Of a stretch of 64,000 bases of DNA, positions 42,320 to 51,007 are shown piece by piece. A program made the position numbers and the translations under genes. The notes below the pieces were generated by a model. That model was not told the DNA's origin and searched no databases. It was given only the letters and a program-made list of their open reading frames with translations. Source of the DNA: Acrocarpospora phusangensis (GTDB lineage: Bacteria; Actinomycetota; Actinomycetes; Streptosporangiales; Streptosporangiaceae). The stretch covers positions 62,001 through 126,000 of the forward strand of contig NZ_BOOA01000008.1 in the NCBI RefSeq assembly GCF_016862995.1, written 5' to 3'. How positions within the stretch are numbered: the first letter of the stretch is position 1; each line of letters opens with the position of its first letter.

Positions 42320-43268
42320 CATGCGCGCGTACCTGGCGCACGTCGAGCTGCCCAACCCCATCCTGGCGGCGGCCGGCTGCGCCGGGACCGGGCGGGAGCT
42401 GGCGCCGTTCGCCGACGTGACCCGCCTCGGCGCGCTCACCACCCGCTCCATCACGATGGCCCCCCGGGCGGGCCGCCCGACCCCCAGGATGGCCGAGACG
42501 CCCTCCGGCATGCTCAACGCCGTCGGGCTCCAGGGACCCGGCGTGGACGCGTTCCTGGCCCGCGAACTGCCCTGGCTGGCCGAGCGCGGCACCCGCACGG
42601 TGGTCTCCATCGGCGGCGGCAGCGTGGCCGAGTACACGGCGCTGGCCCGGCGGCTGGCCGACGCGCCCGGGGTCACCGCCGTCGAGATCAACCTGTCCTG
42701 CCCCAACGTGGAGGACCGCGGCCGGGTCTTCGCCCGCGACGCCGCCACCGCCGCCGAGGTCGTCGCCTCGGTGCGCGCCGCGATGCGCTACGACGTGCCC
42801 GTGGTGGCCAAGCTCGCCCCCGACGTGGCCGACGTGGTCGCCATCGCCCGCGCCTGCGTGGACAGCGGCGCCGACGCGCTCTCCATGATCAACACGCCGA
42901 TCGGGATGAGCATCGACGTGGACAGCATGCGCCCGGCCCTCGCCGCCGGCGCGGGCGGCCTCTCCGGGCCCGCCATCCGGCCGCTGGCGGTCCGCTGCGT
43001 CTGGCAGGTGCACGCGGCCCTGCCCGGGGTGCCGCTGATCGGCATGGGCGGCGTCACGTCCGGCCGGGACGCCCTTGAGCTCGTCCTGGCGGGCGCCTGC
43101 GCGGTCGCCGTGGGCACCACCCTGTTCCATGACCCGTACGCCTGCCCGCGCATCCTGCGGGAGCTGGAGGAGCTCCTGCACGAGCGCGGCTTCGACCGGC
43201 TGGCCGACGCCGTCGGCCTGGCCCACCGCCCCGCCCATAGAAACGATCTTGAGGAGAGCTCGCTGTGA
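42309..43268 (+). CDS. pyrD: Dihydroorotate dehydrogenase catalytic subunit PyrD (class 1B)
   Basis: A 319-residue FMN TIM barrel. VEINLSCPNVEDRG carries the catalytic Cys of class 1 enzymes, and the GMGGVTSGRDALE segment binds the FMN phosphate. Class 1B and the adjacent pyrK differ from the membrane-bound class 2 enzyme of mycobacteria. GTG start overlaps the pyrK stop by 11 bases; the ATG at 42321 is an alternative. Confidence 0.94.
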   Translation: MAVDMRAYLAHVELPNPILAAAGCAGTGRELAPFADVTRLGALTTRSITMAPRAGRPTPRMAETPSGMLNAVGLQGPGVDAFLARELPWLAERGTRTVVSIGGGSVAEYTALARRLADAPGVTAVEINLSCPNVEDRGRVFARDAATAAEVVASVRAAMRYDVPVVAKLAPDVADVVAIARACVDSGADALSMINTPIGMSIDVDSMRPALAAGAGGLSGPAIRPLAVRCVWQVHAALPGVPLIGMGGVTSGRDALELVLAGACAVAVGTTLFHDPYACPRILRELEELLHERGFDRLADAVGLAHRPAHRNDLEESSL

Positions 43269-43969
43269 CGCCCGCACCCATCGCCGTCGCCCTGGACGCA
43301 CCCAACCTGGAGACGGCGGCCCGCTGGGCGAGCCTGGTCACCCCGCACGTCTCGACCGTCAAGGTCGGCCTCGAGCTCTACCTGCGCTACGGCCCCGACG
43401 TGCTCGCCACGGTTCGCGGAGCCAGCGGCGTCCGGATCTTCCTGGACCTCAAGCTGCACGACATCCCGAACACCGTGGCCGGCGCCGCCCGCGCGGTGGC
43501 CCGGCTCAAGCCCGCCATCCTGACCGTGCACGCCACCGGCGGTCCCGACATGATCAAGGCCGCGGTGGAGTCCGCGCCGCAGACCCAGATCGCCGCCGTC
43601 ACGCTGCTCACCTCGCTGTCGGAGGCCGACCTGGCCGCGGTCGGCATCCAGGGCCCGGCCGGGGACGCGGTGCGGCGGCTGGCCGCGCTGGCCGTCGGCG
43701 CGGGCGCCCAGGCCCTCGTCTGCTCGCCCCGCGAGGTCGCCGCGGTGCGCGCCGAGGTCGGTCCCGGCGTGACGTTGATCACCCCGGGCGTACGGCCGGC
43801 CGGAGCCGACACCCAGGACCAGGCAAGGGTAGCGACTCCGGAGGCCGCCATCGCCGACGGGGCCGATCTTCTCGTCATCGGGCGCCCGATCACCGGCTCG
43901 CCGGACCCCGGCGCGGCGGCCGCCGGCATCGCCGCCGCACTGCGCAGGACGGCGCTTTCCCGGCCCTGA
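43265..43969 (+). CDS. pyrF: Orotidine 5'-phosphate decarboxylase PyrF
   Basis: A 234-residue enzyme of the standard (not long mycobacterial) type. The catalytic Asp-Lys-Asp signature is in FLDLKLHDIPNT, with LVCSPREV and VIGRPITGSPDP at the phosphate site. GTG start overlaps the pyrD stop (GTGA). Last gene of the pyr operon; the orotate phosphoribosyltransferase gene pyrE is not in this window. Confidence 0.95.
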   Translation: MTPAPIAVALDAPNLETAARWASLVTPHVSTVKVGLELYLRYGPDVLATVRGASGVRIFLDLKLHDIPNTVAGAARAVARLKPAILTVHATGGPDMIKAAVESAPQTQIAAVTLLTSLSEADLAAVGIQGPAGDAVRRLAALAVGAGAQALVCSPREVAAVRAEVGPGVTLITPGVRPAGADTQDQARVATPEAAIADGADLLVIGRPITGSPDPGAAAAGIAAALRRTALSRP

Positions 43970-44166
43970 CGGCTTCTCCGGGCCGGTCCGGCTTCCGTGG
44001 CTGATAGGGCCGTTTTCGTAGACGTTCCGTTAGATCGCGATTACCCAGAGTAGTTTATTTGACTTTGTGAGGACAGAAATAGGTCTTGACGTTGCCTGAT
44101 GGGGCAAAGACCAGCTACTTTCCCATCCCGTCCGAGTACATCGACAGAAATTCGAGGTGACCCGGC

Positions 44167-44490
44167 GTGGCTCTTCCTCCCCTGACCCCCGAGCAGCGCG
44201 CCGCAGCACTTGAGAAGGCTGCCAAGGCCCGCAAGGAGCGTGCTGAGGTCAAGAACCGGCTCAAGCATGGCGCGGTTTCTCTGGCCGAGGTGCTGAAGGA
44301 TGGGCAGACCGACGACGTCATCGGCAAGATGAAGGTCTCGGCTCTGCTGGAGTCGCTCCCTGGCGTGGGCAAGGTCCGCGCCAAGCAGCTGATGGAACGT
44401 CTTGGTATCGCCGAATCCCGCCGCGTGCGGGGCCTCGGCGCCAACCAGCGCGCCTCCCTGGAGCGCGAGTTCGGCGGCGCCGAAGGCTAG
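44167..44490 (+). CDS. mihF: Actinobacterial integration host factor (mIHF/sIHF)
   Basis: A 107-residue nucleoid protein with the helix-two-turns-helix signature LLESLPGVGKVRAKQLMERLGIAESRRVRGLG and a helical N-terminus. Unrelated to E. coli IHF but needed for chromosome compaction and, in Streptomyces, sporulation. GTG start with a GAGGTGA site. Placed between pyrF and gmk, as in other actinobacteria. Confidence 0.95.
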   Translation: MALPPLTPEQRAAALEKAAKARKERAEVKNRLKHGAVSLAEVLKDGQTDDVIGKMKVSALLESLPGVGKVRAKQLMERLGIAESRRVRGLGANQRASLEREFGGAEG

Positions 44491-44632
44491 GCGTACGCTG
44501 TCGGTCATCCTGCGGGCATGATCCTCAGGGTGACCGAACTTGCGACACGGGGGGCATTGAGTGACCGGCTCGTCCTGGCCTGAAGGCAGTCAGGCCCACA
44601 AGGCCGCCACATCCGGCGGGTCCGGGACACGT

Positions 44633-44638
44633 TACGGT
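44633..44638 (+). promoter_or_regulatory. -10 element for leaderless gmk mRNA
   Basis: TACGGT six bases before the ATG at 44645; no ribosome site. Confidence 0.55.
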
Positions 44639-44644
44639 GACTCC

Positions 44645-45205
44645 ATGCCTCAAACCCGCCTGACGGTCCTGTCGGGACCGTCCGGTGTGGGCAAGTCCAC
44701 GGTCGTCGCCGAGCTCCGGCGGGCACACCCCGAGGTGTGGCTGTCGGTCTCGGTGACCACCAGGAAGCCCCGCCCCGGCGAGACCCACGGCGTCGAGTAC
44801 TTCTTCGCCGACGACGCCGAGTTCGACCGCCTGATCGAGTCGGGCGAACTCCTGGAGTGGGCCGAGTTCGCGGGCAACCGGTACGGCACGCCGCGCGCCG
44901 CCGTCCTGGACCGCCTCGCCGCCGGCACCCCCACCCTGCTGGAGATCGACCTCCAGGGCGCCCGCCAGGTCCGGGCCAGCATGGCCGAGGCCCTGCTCGT
45001 CTTCCTCGCCCCGCCCTCCTGGGAGGAACTCGAACGCCGCCTGCGCGGCCGGGGCACCGAACCCCCGGACGTCATCGCCCGCCGCCTCGAGGCCGGGCTG
45101 ATCGAGATGGCCGCCGAGAAGGAGTTCGACCTCACCCTGGTCAACACATCGGTCCAGGACGTGTGCCAGGCACTGATAGCCTTGATGGCTGAAGCTGACA
45201 ACTAG
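44645..45205 (+). CDS. gmk: Guanylate kinase
   Basis: A 186-residue enzyme phosphorylating GMP. P-loop [10 protein letters not shown], the GMP-binding [20 protein letters not shown] and the lid region are present. Frames starting upstream lack similarity. Leaderless start as judged by the -10 element. It precedes rpoZ and coaBC, the common actinobacterial order. Confidence 0.95.
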   Translation: MPQTRLTVLSGPSGVGKSTVVAELRRAHPEVWLSVSVTTRKPRPGETHGVEYFFADDAEFDRLIESGELLEWAEFAGNRYGTPRAAVLDRLAAGTPTLLEIDLQGARQVRASMAEALLVFLAPPSWEELERRLRGRGTEPPDVIARRLEAGLIEMAAEKEFDLTLVNTSVQDVCQALIALMAEADN

Positions 45206-45221
45206 CCAGGGGAATCACGAC

Positions 45222-45485
45222 GTGACCACCAGCGCGGCCTACTCCGAAGGCATCACCAACCCGTCCATCGACGCGCTCCTCGACGTGGTCGACAGCAAGT
45301 ACAGCCTCGTCATCATGGGCGCCAAGCGGGCCCGCCAGATCAACGCGTACTACTCCCAGCTGGGCGAGGGCCTGCTGGAGTACGTCGGGCCGCTCGTCGA
45401 GACCCACGCCCAGGAGAAGCCCCTCTCCATCGCCCTCCGCGAGGTCAGCGAGGGCCTGCTCACCTCCGAGCCGATCGAGGGCTGA
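45222..45485 (+). CDS. rpoZ: RNA polymerase omega subunit
   Basis: An 87-residue subunit. [31 protein letters not shown] is the conserved core that wraps the beta-prime C-terminus. GTG start with a GGGGAA site, 16 bases after gmk, so probably co-transcribed. Confidence 0.95.
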   Translation: MTTSAAYSEGITNPSIDALLDVVDSKYSLVIMGAKRARQINAYYSQLGEGLLEYVGPLVETHAQEKPLSIALREVSEGLLTSEPIEG

Positions 45486-45532
45486 CCAAGGGCGATCCAC
45501 GGCCGATCGAGGGCCGATCGAGGGCCGGACGC

Positions 45533-45573
45533 GCCTCTCCCGATGTCGCTGTCGCGCACGCGGGGGAGGCTTT
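45533..45573 (+). terminator. Hairpin terminator after rpoZ
   Basis: GCCTCTCCC (45533-45541) pairs with GGGGGAGGC (45562-45570), 20-nt loop, followed by TTT. The rest of the 258-bp gap to coaBC contains imperfect GGCCGATCGAG repeats. Confidence 0.6.
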
Positions 45574-45743
45574 CGTCATGCCTGGGCCGATCCCGCGCCG
45601 CTCCGGTGCCGGCCGGCTCCGGGACCGTGGTGGCGTCTCCGCGTCATGAGGTCCGGTCGTCCGGCCGGGGACGGGATTGCCGGGGTGAGTGAGTCGTGTG
45701 AGAGCGTTCGGTCTATGACGAAGTCTCTCGGCGGGCGGGCGGA

Positions 45744-46955
45744 ATGAAACCGCGGGTTGTTCTCGGGGTCGGCGGGGGGATCGCCGCGTACAAGGCGTGC
45801 GAGCTGTTGCGGCTGTTCACCGAGTCGGGCCACGACGTCCGGGTGGTGCCGACCCGGGAGGCGCTGAAGTTCGTGGGGGAGCCGACCTGGGCAGCGCTGT
45901 CCGGGAAGCCGGTGAGCGCCGAGGTCTGGGACGCGGTCGAAGAGGTCCCGCACGTCCGCATCGGGAAGCAGGCCGATCTCGTGGTCGTGGCGCCCGCCAC
46001 GGCGGACCTCCTCGCCAGGGCCGCGCACGGCCTGGCCAACGACCTGCTGACGAACACCCTGCTGACGGCCCGCTGCCCGGTGGTGTTCGCGCCGGCCATG
46101 CACACCGAGATGTGGGAGCACCCGGCCACCCAGGCCAACGTGGCCACCCTGCGGGAACGCGGGACGATCGTGATCGAGCCCGCCGAGGGCCGCCTGACCG
46201 GGGCCGACACCGGCAAGGGACGGCTGCCCGACCCCGCCGACATCTTCAGGACCTGCCAGGACGTCCTCCGGGGCGCGAAGGGCGATCTCGCCGGGCGACG
46301 GGTGGTGATCTCGGCCGGTGGGACGCGCGAGGCCATCGACCCGGTCCGCTTCATCGGGAACCGCTCGTCCGGCTTGCAGGGGTACGCGCTGGCCCGTACC
46401 GCGCTGGCGCGCGGCGCGGAGGTCACGCTGGTGGCCGCCAACGTCGGGCTGCCCGACCCCGCCGGGGCGCGCGTGGTCCGGGTCGAGTCCGCGGTCCAGC
46501 TGCGGGACGCGGTGCTGGCGGCGGCCGGGGAGGCGGACGTCGTGGTGATGGCCGCGGCGGTGGCGGACTTCCGCCCGGTCAGCCGGGCCACCACGAAGAT
46601 CAAGAAGACGTCGGACGACCCCGACCCCATCTATCTCACGAAAAATCCGGACATTCTTGCGGAACTGGGGGAGGTCCGCAGGGAGCGGCGGCAGGACGGC
46701 AAGCCGTACGCGGAGGTGCTCGTCGGGTTCGCGGCGGAGACCGACGACGTGCTCGCCAACGGGCGGGCGAAGCTCGCCCGCAAGGGCTGTGACCTGCTGG
46801 TCGTCAACCAGGTCGGAGAGAATCTGGCGTTCGGCCGCCCCGACAACGCCGCGACCGTTCTGATCGCGGACGGTGACCCGGTCGAGATCCCGCGTGGGCC
46901 AAAAGAGGATCTGGCGGGCATAGTGTGGGATCTGGTAGCGGCGCGCCTGGTGTAA
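45744..46955 (+). CDS. coaBC: Bifunctional CoaBC (phosphopantothenoylcysteine synthetase/decarboxylase)
   Basis: A 403-residue two-domain enzyme of CoA synthesis. The N-terminal flavin decarboxylase has HVRIG with the catalytic His and the PAMHTEMW active-site motif. The C-terminal synthetase begins ISAGGTREAIDPVRFIGNRSSG and includes the Lys-rich KIKKT segment. Full length. Confidence 0.95.
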   Translation: MKPRVVLGVGGGIAAYKACELLRLFTESGHDVRVVPTREALKFVGEPTWAALSGKPVSAEVWDAVEEVPHVRIGKQADLVVVAPATADLLARAAHGLANDLLTNTLLTARCPVVFAPAMHTEMWEHPATQANVATLRERGTIVIEPAEGRLTGADTGKGRLPDPADIFRTCQDVLRGAKGDLAGRRVVISAGGTREAIDPVRFIGNRSSGLQGYALARTALARGAEVTLVAANVGLPDPAGARVVRVESAVQLRDAVLAAAGEADVVVMAAAVADFRPVSRATTKIKKTSDDPDPIYLTKNPDILAELGEVRRERRQDGKPYAEVLVGFAAETDDVLANGRAKLARKGCDLLVVNQVGENLAFGRPDNAATVLIADGDPVEIPRGPKEDLAGIVWDLVAARLV

Positions 46956-47113
46956 CGGCGGCCTCGCCGGGACAAACAGGGATTAGGCCCCCGGTTCGGA
47001 CGCACCGGCCGCTCCGGACGGGCCACGTGCACCGCTGGATTCCCCCCGCCGGGTGATTCCAGGCCGACCCCGGGCAAGCGAACCGCAGAGGGCACGCGAA
47101 GGAGCAGACGACC

Positions 47114-47482
47114 ATGCCGGTGACCGCAGCGGTCCGAGCGCGCTGCCGGGCTTTGCTGCCGATCGGCGAGGACCTCCGTTACGTCTTCCCGGCCCAGTCG
47201 GTGAGCGCCCCGGGCGTGGCCGGATTCATGATCGTCATCACGGACCGGTCCATCACCGTGCTGGCCACCAAGATGTTCGACCGCTCCGAGCCCGCGTCGG
47301 TGTGGGCGGTCCACCCGCGCCGTACGCGCCTGGGCCCGGTCGAGTTCTCGGGCGGCCCCACGATCGAGTTCGGCGGCATGGTCTTCGAAGTGGACGAGGA
47401 GTACGTCGCGGTCGTCGGCGCGGCCGACGCGGAGGCGTTCGCGCCCGGTGATCTGCCGCGCGACCCCCTCCCCGACTTGTAG
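47114..47482 (+). CDS. Hypothetical protein upstream of metK
   Basis: A 122-residue soluble protein that I do not recognise. ATG with a GAAGGAG site. Predicted mainly beta ([19 protein letters not shown], then [21 protein letters not shown]), which is compatible with a small PH-like fold. It lies 92 bases ahead of metK on the same strand and may be co-transcribed. Confidence 0.75.
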   Translation: MPVTAAVRARCRALLPIGEDLRYVFPAQSVSAPGVAGFMIVITDRSITVLATKMFDRSEPASVWAVHPRRTRLGPVEFSGGPTIEFGGMVFEVDEEYVAVVGAADAEAFAPGDLPRDPLPDL

Positions 47483-47574
47483 ATTTGAGTCAGTTTCGCG
47501 ACGCCAAGCCCGGTAGGGCTACACTCGGCGAAGCCAATTTCAGACGCCAGCAGCCGCTGCATAGGAGCCACGAG

Positions 47575-48765
47575 TTGTCCCGTCGCCTGTTCACCTCCGA
47601 GTCGGTGACCGAGGGTCACCCCGACAAGATCGCCGACCAGATCAGTGACGCGATCCTCGACGCAATGCTCAAGGACGATCCCAAGAGCCGTGTCGCCGTC
47701 GAGACGATGATCACCACCGGTCAGGTCCACGTCGCGGGTGAGGTGACGACCGAGACCTATGTCGACATCCCCGGCGTCATCCGCGAGAAGATCCTCGAGA
47801 TCGGCTACGACGCCTCGCACAAGGGCTTCGACGGCGCCTCCTGCGGCGTCTCGGTGTCCATCGGCGCGCAGTCGCCCGACATCGCCCAGGGCGTCGACGA
47901 CGCGTACGAGGCGCGCGAGGGCGAGACGGCCGACGAGCTCGACCGTCAGGGCGCGGGCGACCAGGGCCTCATGTTCGGCTACGCCTGCCGCGAGACCCCC
48001 GAGCTGATGCCGCTGCCGATCACGCTCGCGCACAAGATGGCCAAGCGCCTGTCCGAGGTCCGCAAGAACGGCACCGTGCCCTACCTGCGCCCCGACGGCA
48101 AGACCCAGGTCACCATCGAGTACGACGGGGACCGCCCGGTCCGCCTCGACACGGTCGTGGTCTCCACCCAGCACGCCCCGGAGATCGACCTCAAGGAGAT
48201 GCTGACCCCGGACATCCGCGAGCACGTGGTCGAGCCGGTCCTGGCCGACCTGGAGCTGGACGTCACGGGCTACCGCCTGCTGGTCAACCCGACCGGCCGG
48301 TTCGAGATCGGCGGCCCGATGGGCGACGCCGGCCTCACCGGACGGAAGATCATCGTCGACACCTACGGCGGCATGGCCCGCCACGGCGGCGGCGCCTTCT
48401 CCGGCAAGGACCCGTCCAAGGTGGACCGCTCCGCGGCCTACGCGATGCGCTGGGTGGCCAAGAACATCGTCGCCGCCGGCCTGGCCGACCGCGCCGAGGT
48501 CCAGGTGGCGTACGCGATCGGCAAGGCTCAGCCGGTCGGCGTCTTCGTGGAGACCTTCGGCACCGAGAAGGCCGCCGTGGACAAGATCCAGGAAGCCGTG
48601 CTCCAGGTCTTCGACCTCCGCCCGGCCGCGATCATCCGCGACCTGGACCTGCTCCGCCCGATCTACTCCGAGACCGCCGCGTACGGCCACTTCGGCCGCG
48701 AGGGCGTCTCCTGGGAGTCGACCGACCGCGCCGACGCCCTGCGCCAGGCCGCCGGCCTGTCCTGA
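47575..48765 (+). CDS. metK: S-adenosylmethionine synthetase
   Basis: A 396-residue enzyme making SAM from methionine and [24 protein letters not shown] at the N-terminus with the catalytic His, [12 protein letters not shown] and [16 protein letters not shown] (P-loop-like) are intact. The start is a TTG with an AGGAG site, because the family N-terminus begins there; upstream in-frame codons carry no similarity. A TACACT -10 candidate is at 47520-47525. I saw no SAM riboswitch. Confidence 0.95.
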   Translation: MSRRLFTSESVTEGHPDKIADQISDAILDAMLKDDPKSRVAVETMITTGQVHVAGEVTTETYVDIPGVIREKILEIGYDASHKGFDGASCGVSVSIGAQSPDIAQGVDDAYEAREGETADELDRQGAGDQGLMFGYACRETPELMPLPITLAHKMAKRLSEVRKNGTVPYLRPDGKTQVTIEYDGDRPVRLDTVVVSTQHAPEIDLKEMLTPDIREHVVEPVLADLELDVTGYRLLVNPTGRFEIGGPMGDAGLTGRKIIVDTYGGMARHGGGAFSGKDPSKVDRSAAYAMRWVAKNIVAAGLADRAEVQVAYAIGKAQPVGVFVETFGTEKAAVDKIQEAVLQVFDLRPAAIIRDLDLLRPIYSETAAYGHFGREGVSWESTDRADALRQAAGLS

Positions 48766-48788
48766 CCGGACATCCGGGATCCATGAGC

Positions 48789-48820
48789 GGACGGCGTCCC
48801 GCGCGAGTTGGGCGCCGTCC
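48789..48820 (+). terminator. Hairpin between metK and priA
   Basis: GGACGGCG (48789-48796) pairs perfectly with CGCCGTCC (48813-48820), 16-nt loop. No U tract. Confidence 0.5.
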
Positions 48821-48843
48821 CCGTGATCTGGTAGGACGGGGGC

Positions 48844-50922
48844 GTGACTGAGCCCCGGGGGGCCTCGCAGGAGGCGCTGATCGCGCTGCCCGAGAAGCGC
48901 AGGAGTCCCGCGAAGGGCGCCCCCGAACAGGCGGGCGACCGGCCGGTCGCCCGGATCCTGGTGGATTCCCCGCTGCCGCACCTGGACCGCCCGTTCGACT
49001 ACCTGGTCCCGGCGTCGATGCACGAGGACGCGGTGGCCGGGTGCCGGGTGCGGGTGCGCTTCGCCGGGAAGCTCACCGACGGGTTCCTGCTGGAGCGGGC
49101 CGCCGCGAGCGAGCACGAGGGCACGCTGCTCTTCCTGGACCGGGTGGTCTCGCCGGAGCCCGTGCTGACCCCGGAGATCGCCGCCCTCGCCCGCGCGGTC
49201 GCCGACCGGTACGCGGGAACCATGTCCGACGTGCTCCGCCTGGCCGTGCCGCCGCGCCACGCCAAGGCCGAGGCGGAACCGCCCGCGGAGCGTGTACCCG
49301 GGCTTGAGACGCCCCCGGCGGGGCACGCGTGGGCCGGCTACCCGATCGGCGAATCCTTCCTCACCGCGCTGCGCGAGGGCCGTTCTCCCCGCGCCGTCTG
49401 GTGCGCGCTGCCCGGCACCGGCGAGGACGGCCCGTCCTGGCCCGCCGCCGTCGCCGAGGCCGTCCGGGCCGCCCTGGCGGGCGGCAGGGGCGCGCTGGTG
49501 GTGCTGCCCGACGGCAAGGACGTGGCGCTGCTCGACCGCGCGCTCACCGGCGTCGAGAGCGCGGGCGTCAGGAAGCGCGGCACCTCCGACGGCACGGCGG
49601 GCGAGCATGTGGCGCTCACCGCCGACCTGGGCCCGGCGGAGCGGTACCGGCGCTGGCTCCGGGTGCTGCGCGGCGAGGTCCGCGCGGTGATCGGCACCCG
49701 GGCGGTGGCGTTCGCGCCGCTGCGGGACCTGGGCCTGGCCGTGCTCTGGGACGACGGGGACGATCTGCACGCCGAGCGGCTCGCGCCGTACCCGCACGCG
49801 AGGGAGATCCTGGCGCTGCGCGCGCACCACGCCGAGGCGGGCCTGCTGATCGGCGGGTACGCGATGACCGCCGAGGCCGCGCAGCTCATCGCGAGCGGCT
49901 GGGCCAAACCCCTCATCGCCGGCCGGGACACCGTCCGCGCCCGCGCCCCCCGGGTGCGCCCCGCGGGCGAGGACGCGGAACTCGCCAGGGACGAGGCCGC
50001 GCGCGCCGCCCGGCTCCCCAGCCTGGCCTGGCGGGCGCTCAAGCAGGGCCTGGCGCACGGGCCCGTGCTCGTCCAGGTGCCGCGCCGGGGCTACCTCCCG
50101 GCGCTCGCCTGCCAGCACTGCCGCGCCGCCGCCCGGTGCGCCGCGGCGACGCCGCCGGGGCCGTGCTCGGGGCCGCTGGCGCTGCGCGGGGGGCACGCGA
50201 TGCCGTACTGCCGGTGGTGCGGCCGGATCGCGGGGGAGTGGCGCTGCCCGGCCTGCGGCGGCGTCCGGGTCCGGGCCAGCGTGGTCGGCTCCCGCCGTAC
50301 GGCCGAGGAACTGGGGCGCGCCTTCGCCTCGGTCCGCGTCACCACCTCGGGCCGGGACGGCGTGCAGGCCACGGTCGGCTCCGCCCCCGCCCTGGTGGTG
50401 GCCACGCCCGGCGCGGAGCCGGTGCCGGACGGCGGCTACGCGGCGGCCGTGCTGCTGGACGGCTGGGCCCTGCTCGGCCGCCCCGACCTGCGCGCCGCCG
50501 AGGAGACCCTGCGCCGCTGGCTGAACGCCGCCGCCCTGGTCCGGCCGGGCGCCGAGGTGGTGGTGCTGGCCGACGGCGGCCTGCCGGTCGTCCAGGCGCT
50601 GCTGCGCTGGGACCCGGTCACCCACGCCGAACGCGAGCTGGGCGACCGCGCCGAGCTCGGCTTCCCCCCGGCCACCCGGATGGCCACCCTCACCGGGTCG
50701 CCCGCGGCCGTCCGCGAGATGCTCGGCACCCTGGTCCTGCCGGCCCAGGCGGGCGTGCTCGGCCCGGTCCCGGTGGAGGGCGAGCAGGAACGTGCCATGA
50801 TCCGCGTCCCGCGCGCGGGCGGCGCGGAACTGGCCCGGCTGCTCAAGGGCGCCGAGGGCGTGCGCTCGGCCCGCAAGGCCGACCTGGTGCGGGTGCAGGT
50901 GGACCCGCTGGAGCTGATCTGA
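48844..50922 (+). CDS. priA: PriA-like primosomal protein N' lacking helicase motifs
   Basis: A 692-residue member of the actinobacterial PriA group. The N-terminal DNA-binding domain (PLPHLDRPFDYLVP...GCRVRVRFAGK) is clear. The ATPase region has lost the P-loop (VVLPDGKDVALLD) and the DEAH box (VLWDDGDDLH). Four zinc-binding Cys pairs survive (CQHC, RCAA, CRWC, CPAC). The family is known to lack helicase motifs, so it probably acts in primosome assembly only. GTG start. Confidence 0.9.
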   Translation: MTEPRGASQEALIALPEKRRSPAKGAPEQAGDRPVARILVDSPLPHLDRPFDYLVPASMHEDAVAGCRVRVRFAGKLTDGFLLERAAASEHEGTLLFLDRVVSPEPVLTPEIAALARAVADRYAGTMSDVLRLAVPPRHAKAEAEPPAERVPGLETPPAGHAWAGYPIGESFLTALREGRSPRAVWCALPGTGEDGPSWPAAVAEAVRAALAGGRGALVVLPDGKDVALLDRALTGVESAGVRKRGTSDGTAGEHVALTADLGPAERYRRWLRVLRGEVRAVIGTRAVAFAPLRDLGLAVLWDDGDDLHAERLAPYPHAREILALRAHHAEAGLLIGGYAMTAEAAQLIASGWAKPLIAGRDTVRARAPRVRPAGEDAELARDEAARAARLPSLAWRALKQGLAHGPVLVQVPRRGYLPALACQHCRAAARCAAATPPGPCSGPLALRGGHAMPYCRWCGRIAGEWRCPACGGVRVRASVVGSRRTAEELGRAFASVRVTTSGRDGVQATVGSAPALVVATPGAEPVPDGGYAAAVLLDGWALLGRPDLRAAEETLRRWLNAAALVRPGAEVVVLADGGLPVVQALLRWDPVTHAERELGDRAELGFPPATRMATLTGSPAAVREMLGTLVLPAQAGVLGPVPVEGEQERAMIRVPRAGGAELARLLKGAEGVRSARKADLVRVQVDPLELI

Positions 50923-50995
50923 GGGACCAGCAGGCCCATCGGTCACACGCCGCGCAGGAGGTTCGCGCCGATTCGCGATGCGGTCAGTAACCCGT

Positions 50996-51001
50996 TAGCG
51001 T
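50996..51001 (+). promoter_or_regulatory. -10 element for leaderless unknown gene
   Basis: TAGCGT six bases before the GTG at 51008. Confidence 0.5.
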
Positions 51002-51007
51002 CTCCCT

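Noticed and set aside
44059-44091. TTGACT and TTGACG hexamers upstream of mihF as promoters
   Set aside because: No -10 element at 16-19 bases spacing; left uncalled.
47483-47574. SAM riboswitch upstream of metK
   Set aside because: No SAM-I, SAM-II or SAM-IV core motif seen; only a -10 candidate and a ribosome site.
47179-50946. A 1255-codon minus-strand frame opposite metK and priA
   Set aside because: Runs across two recognised genes and their gap; low-complexity composition; shadow.
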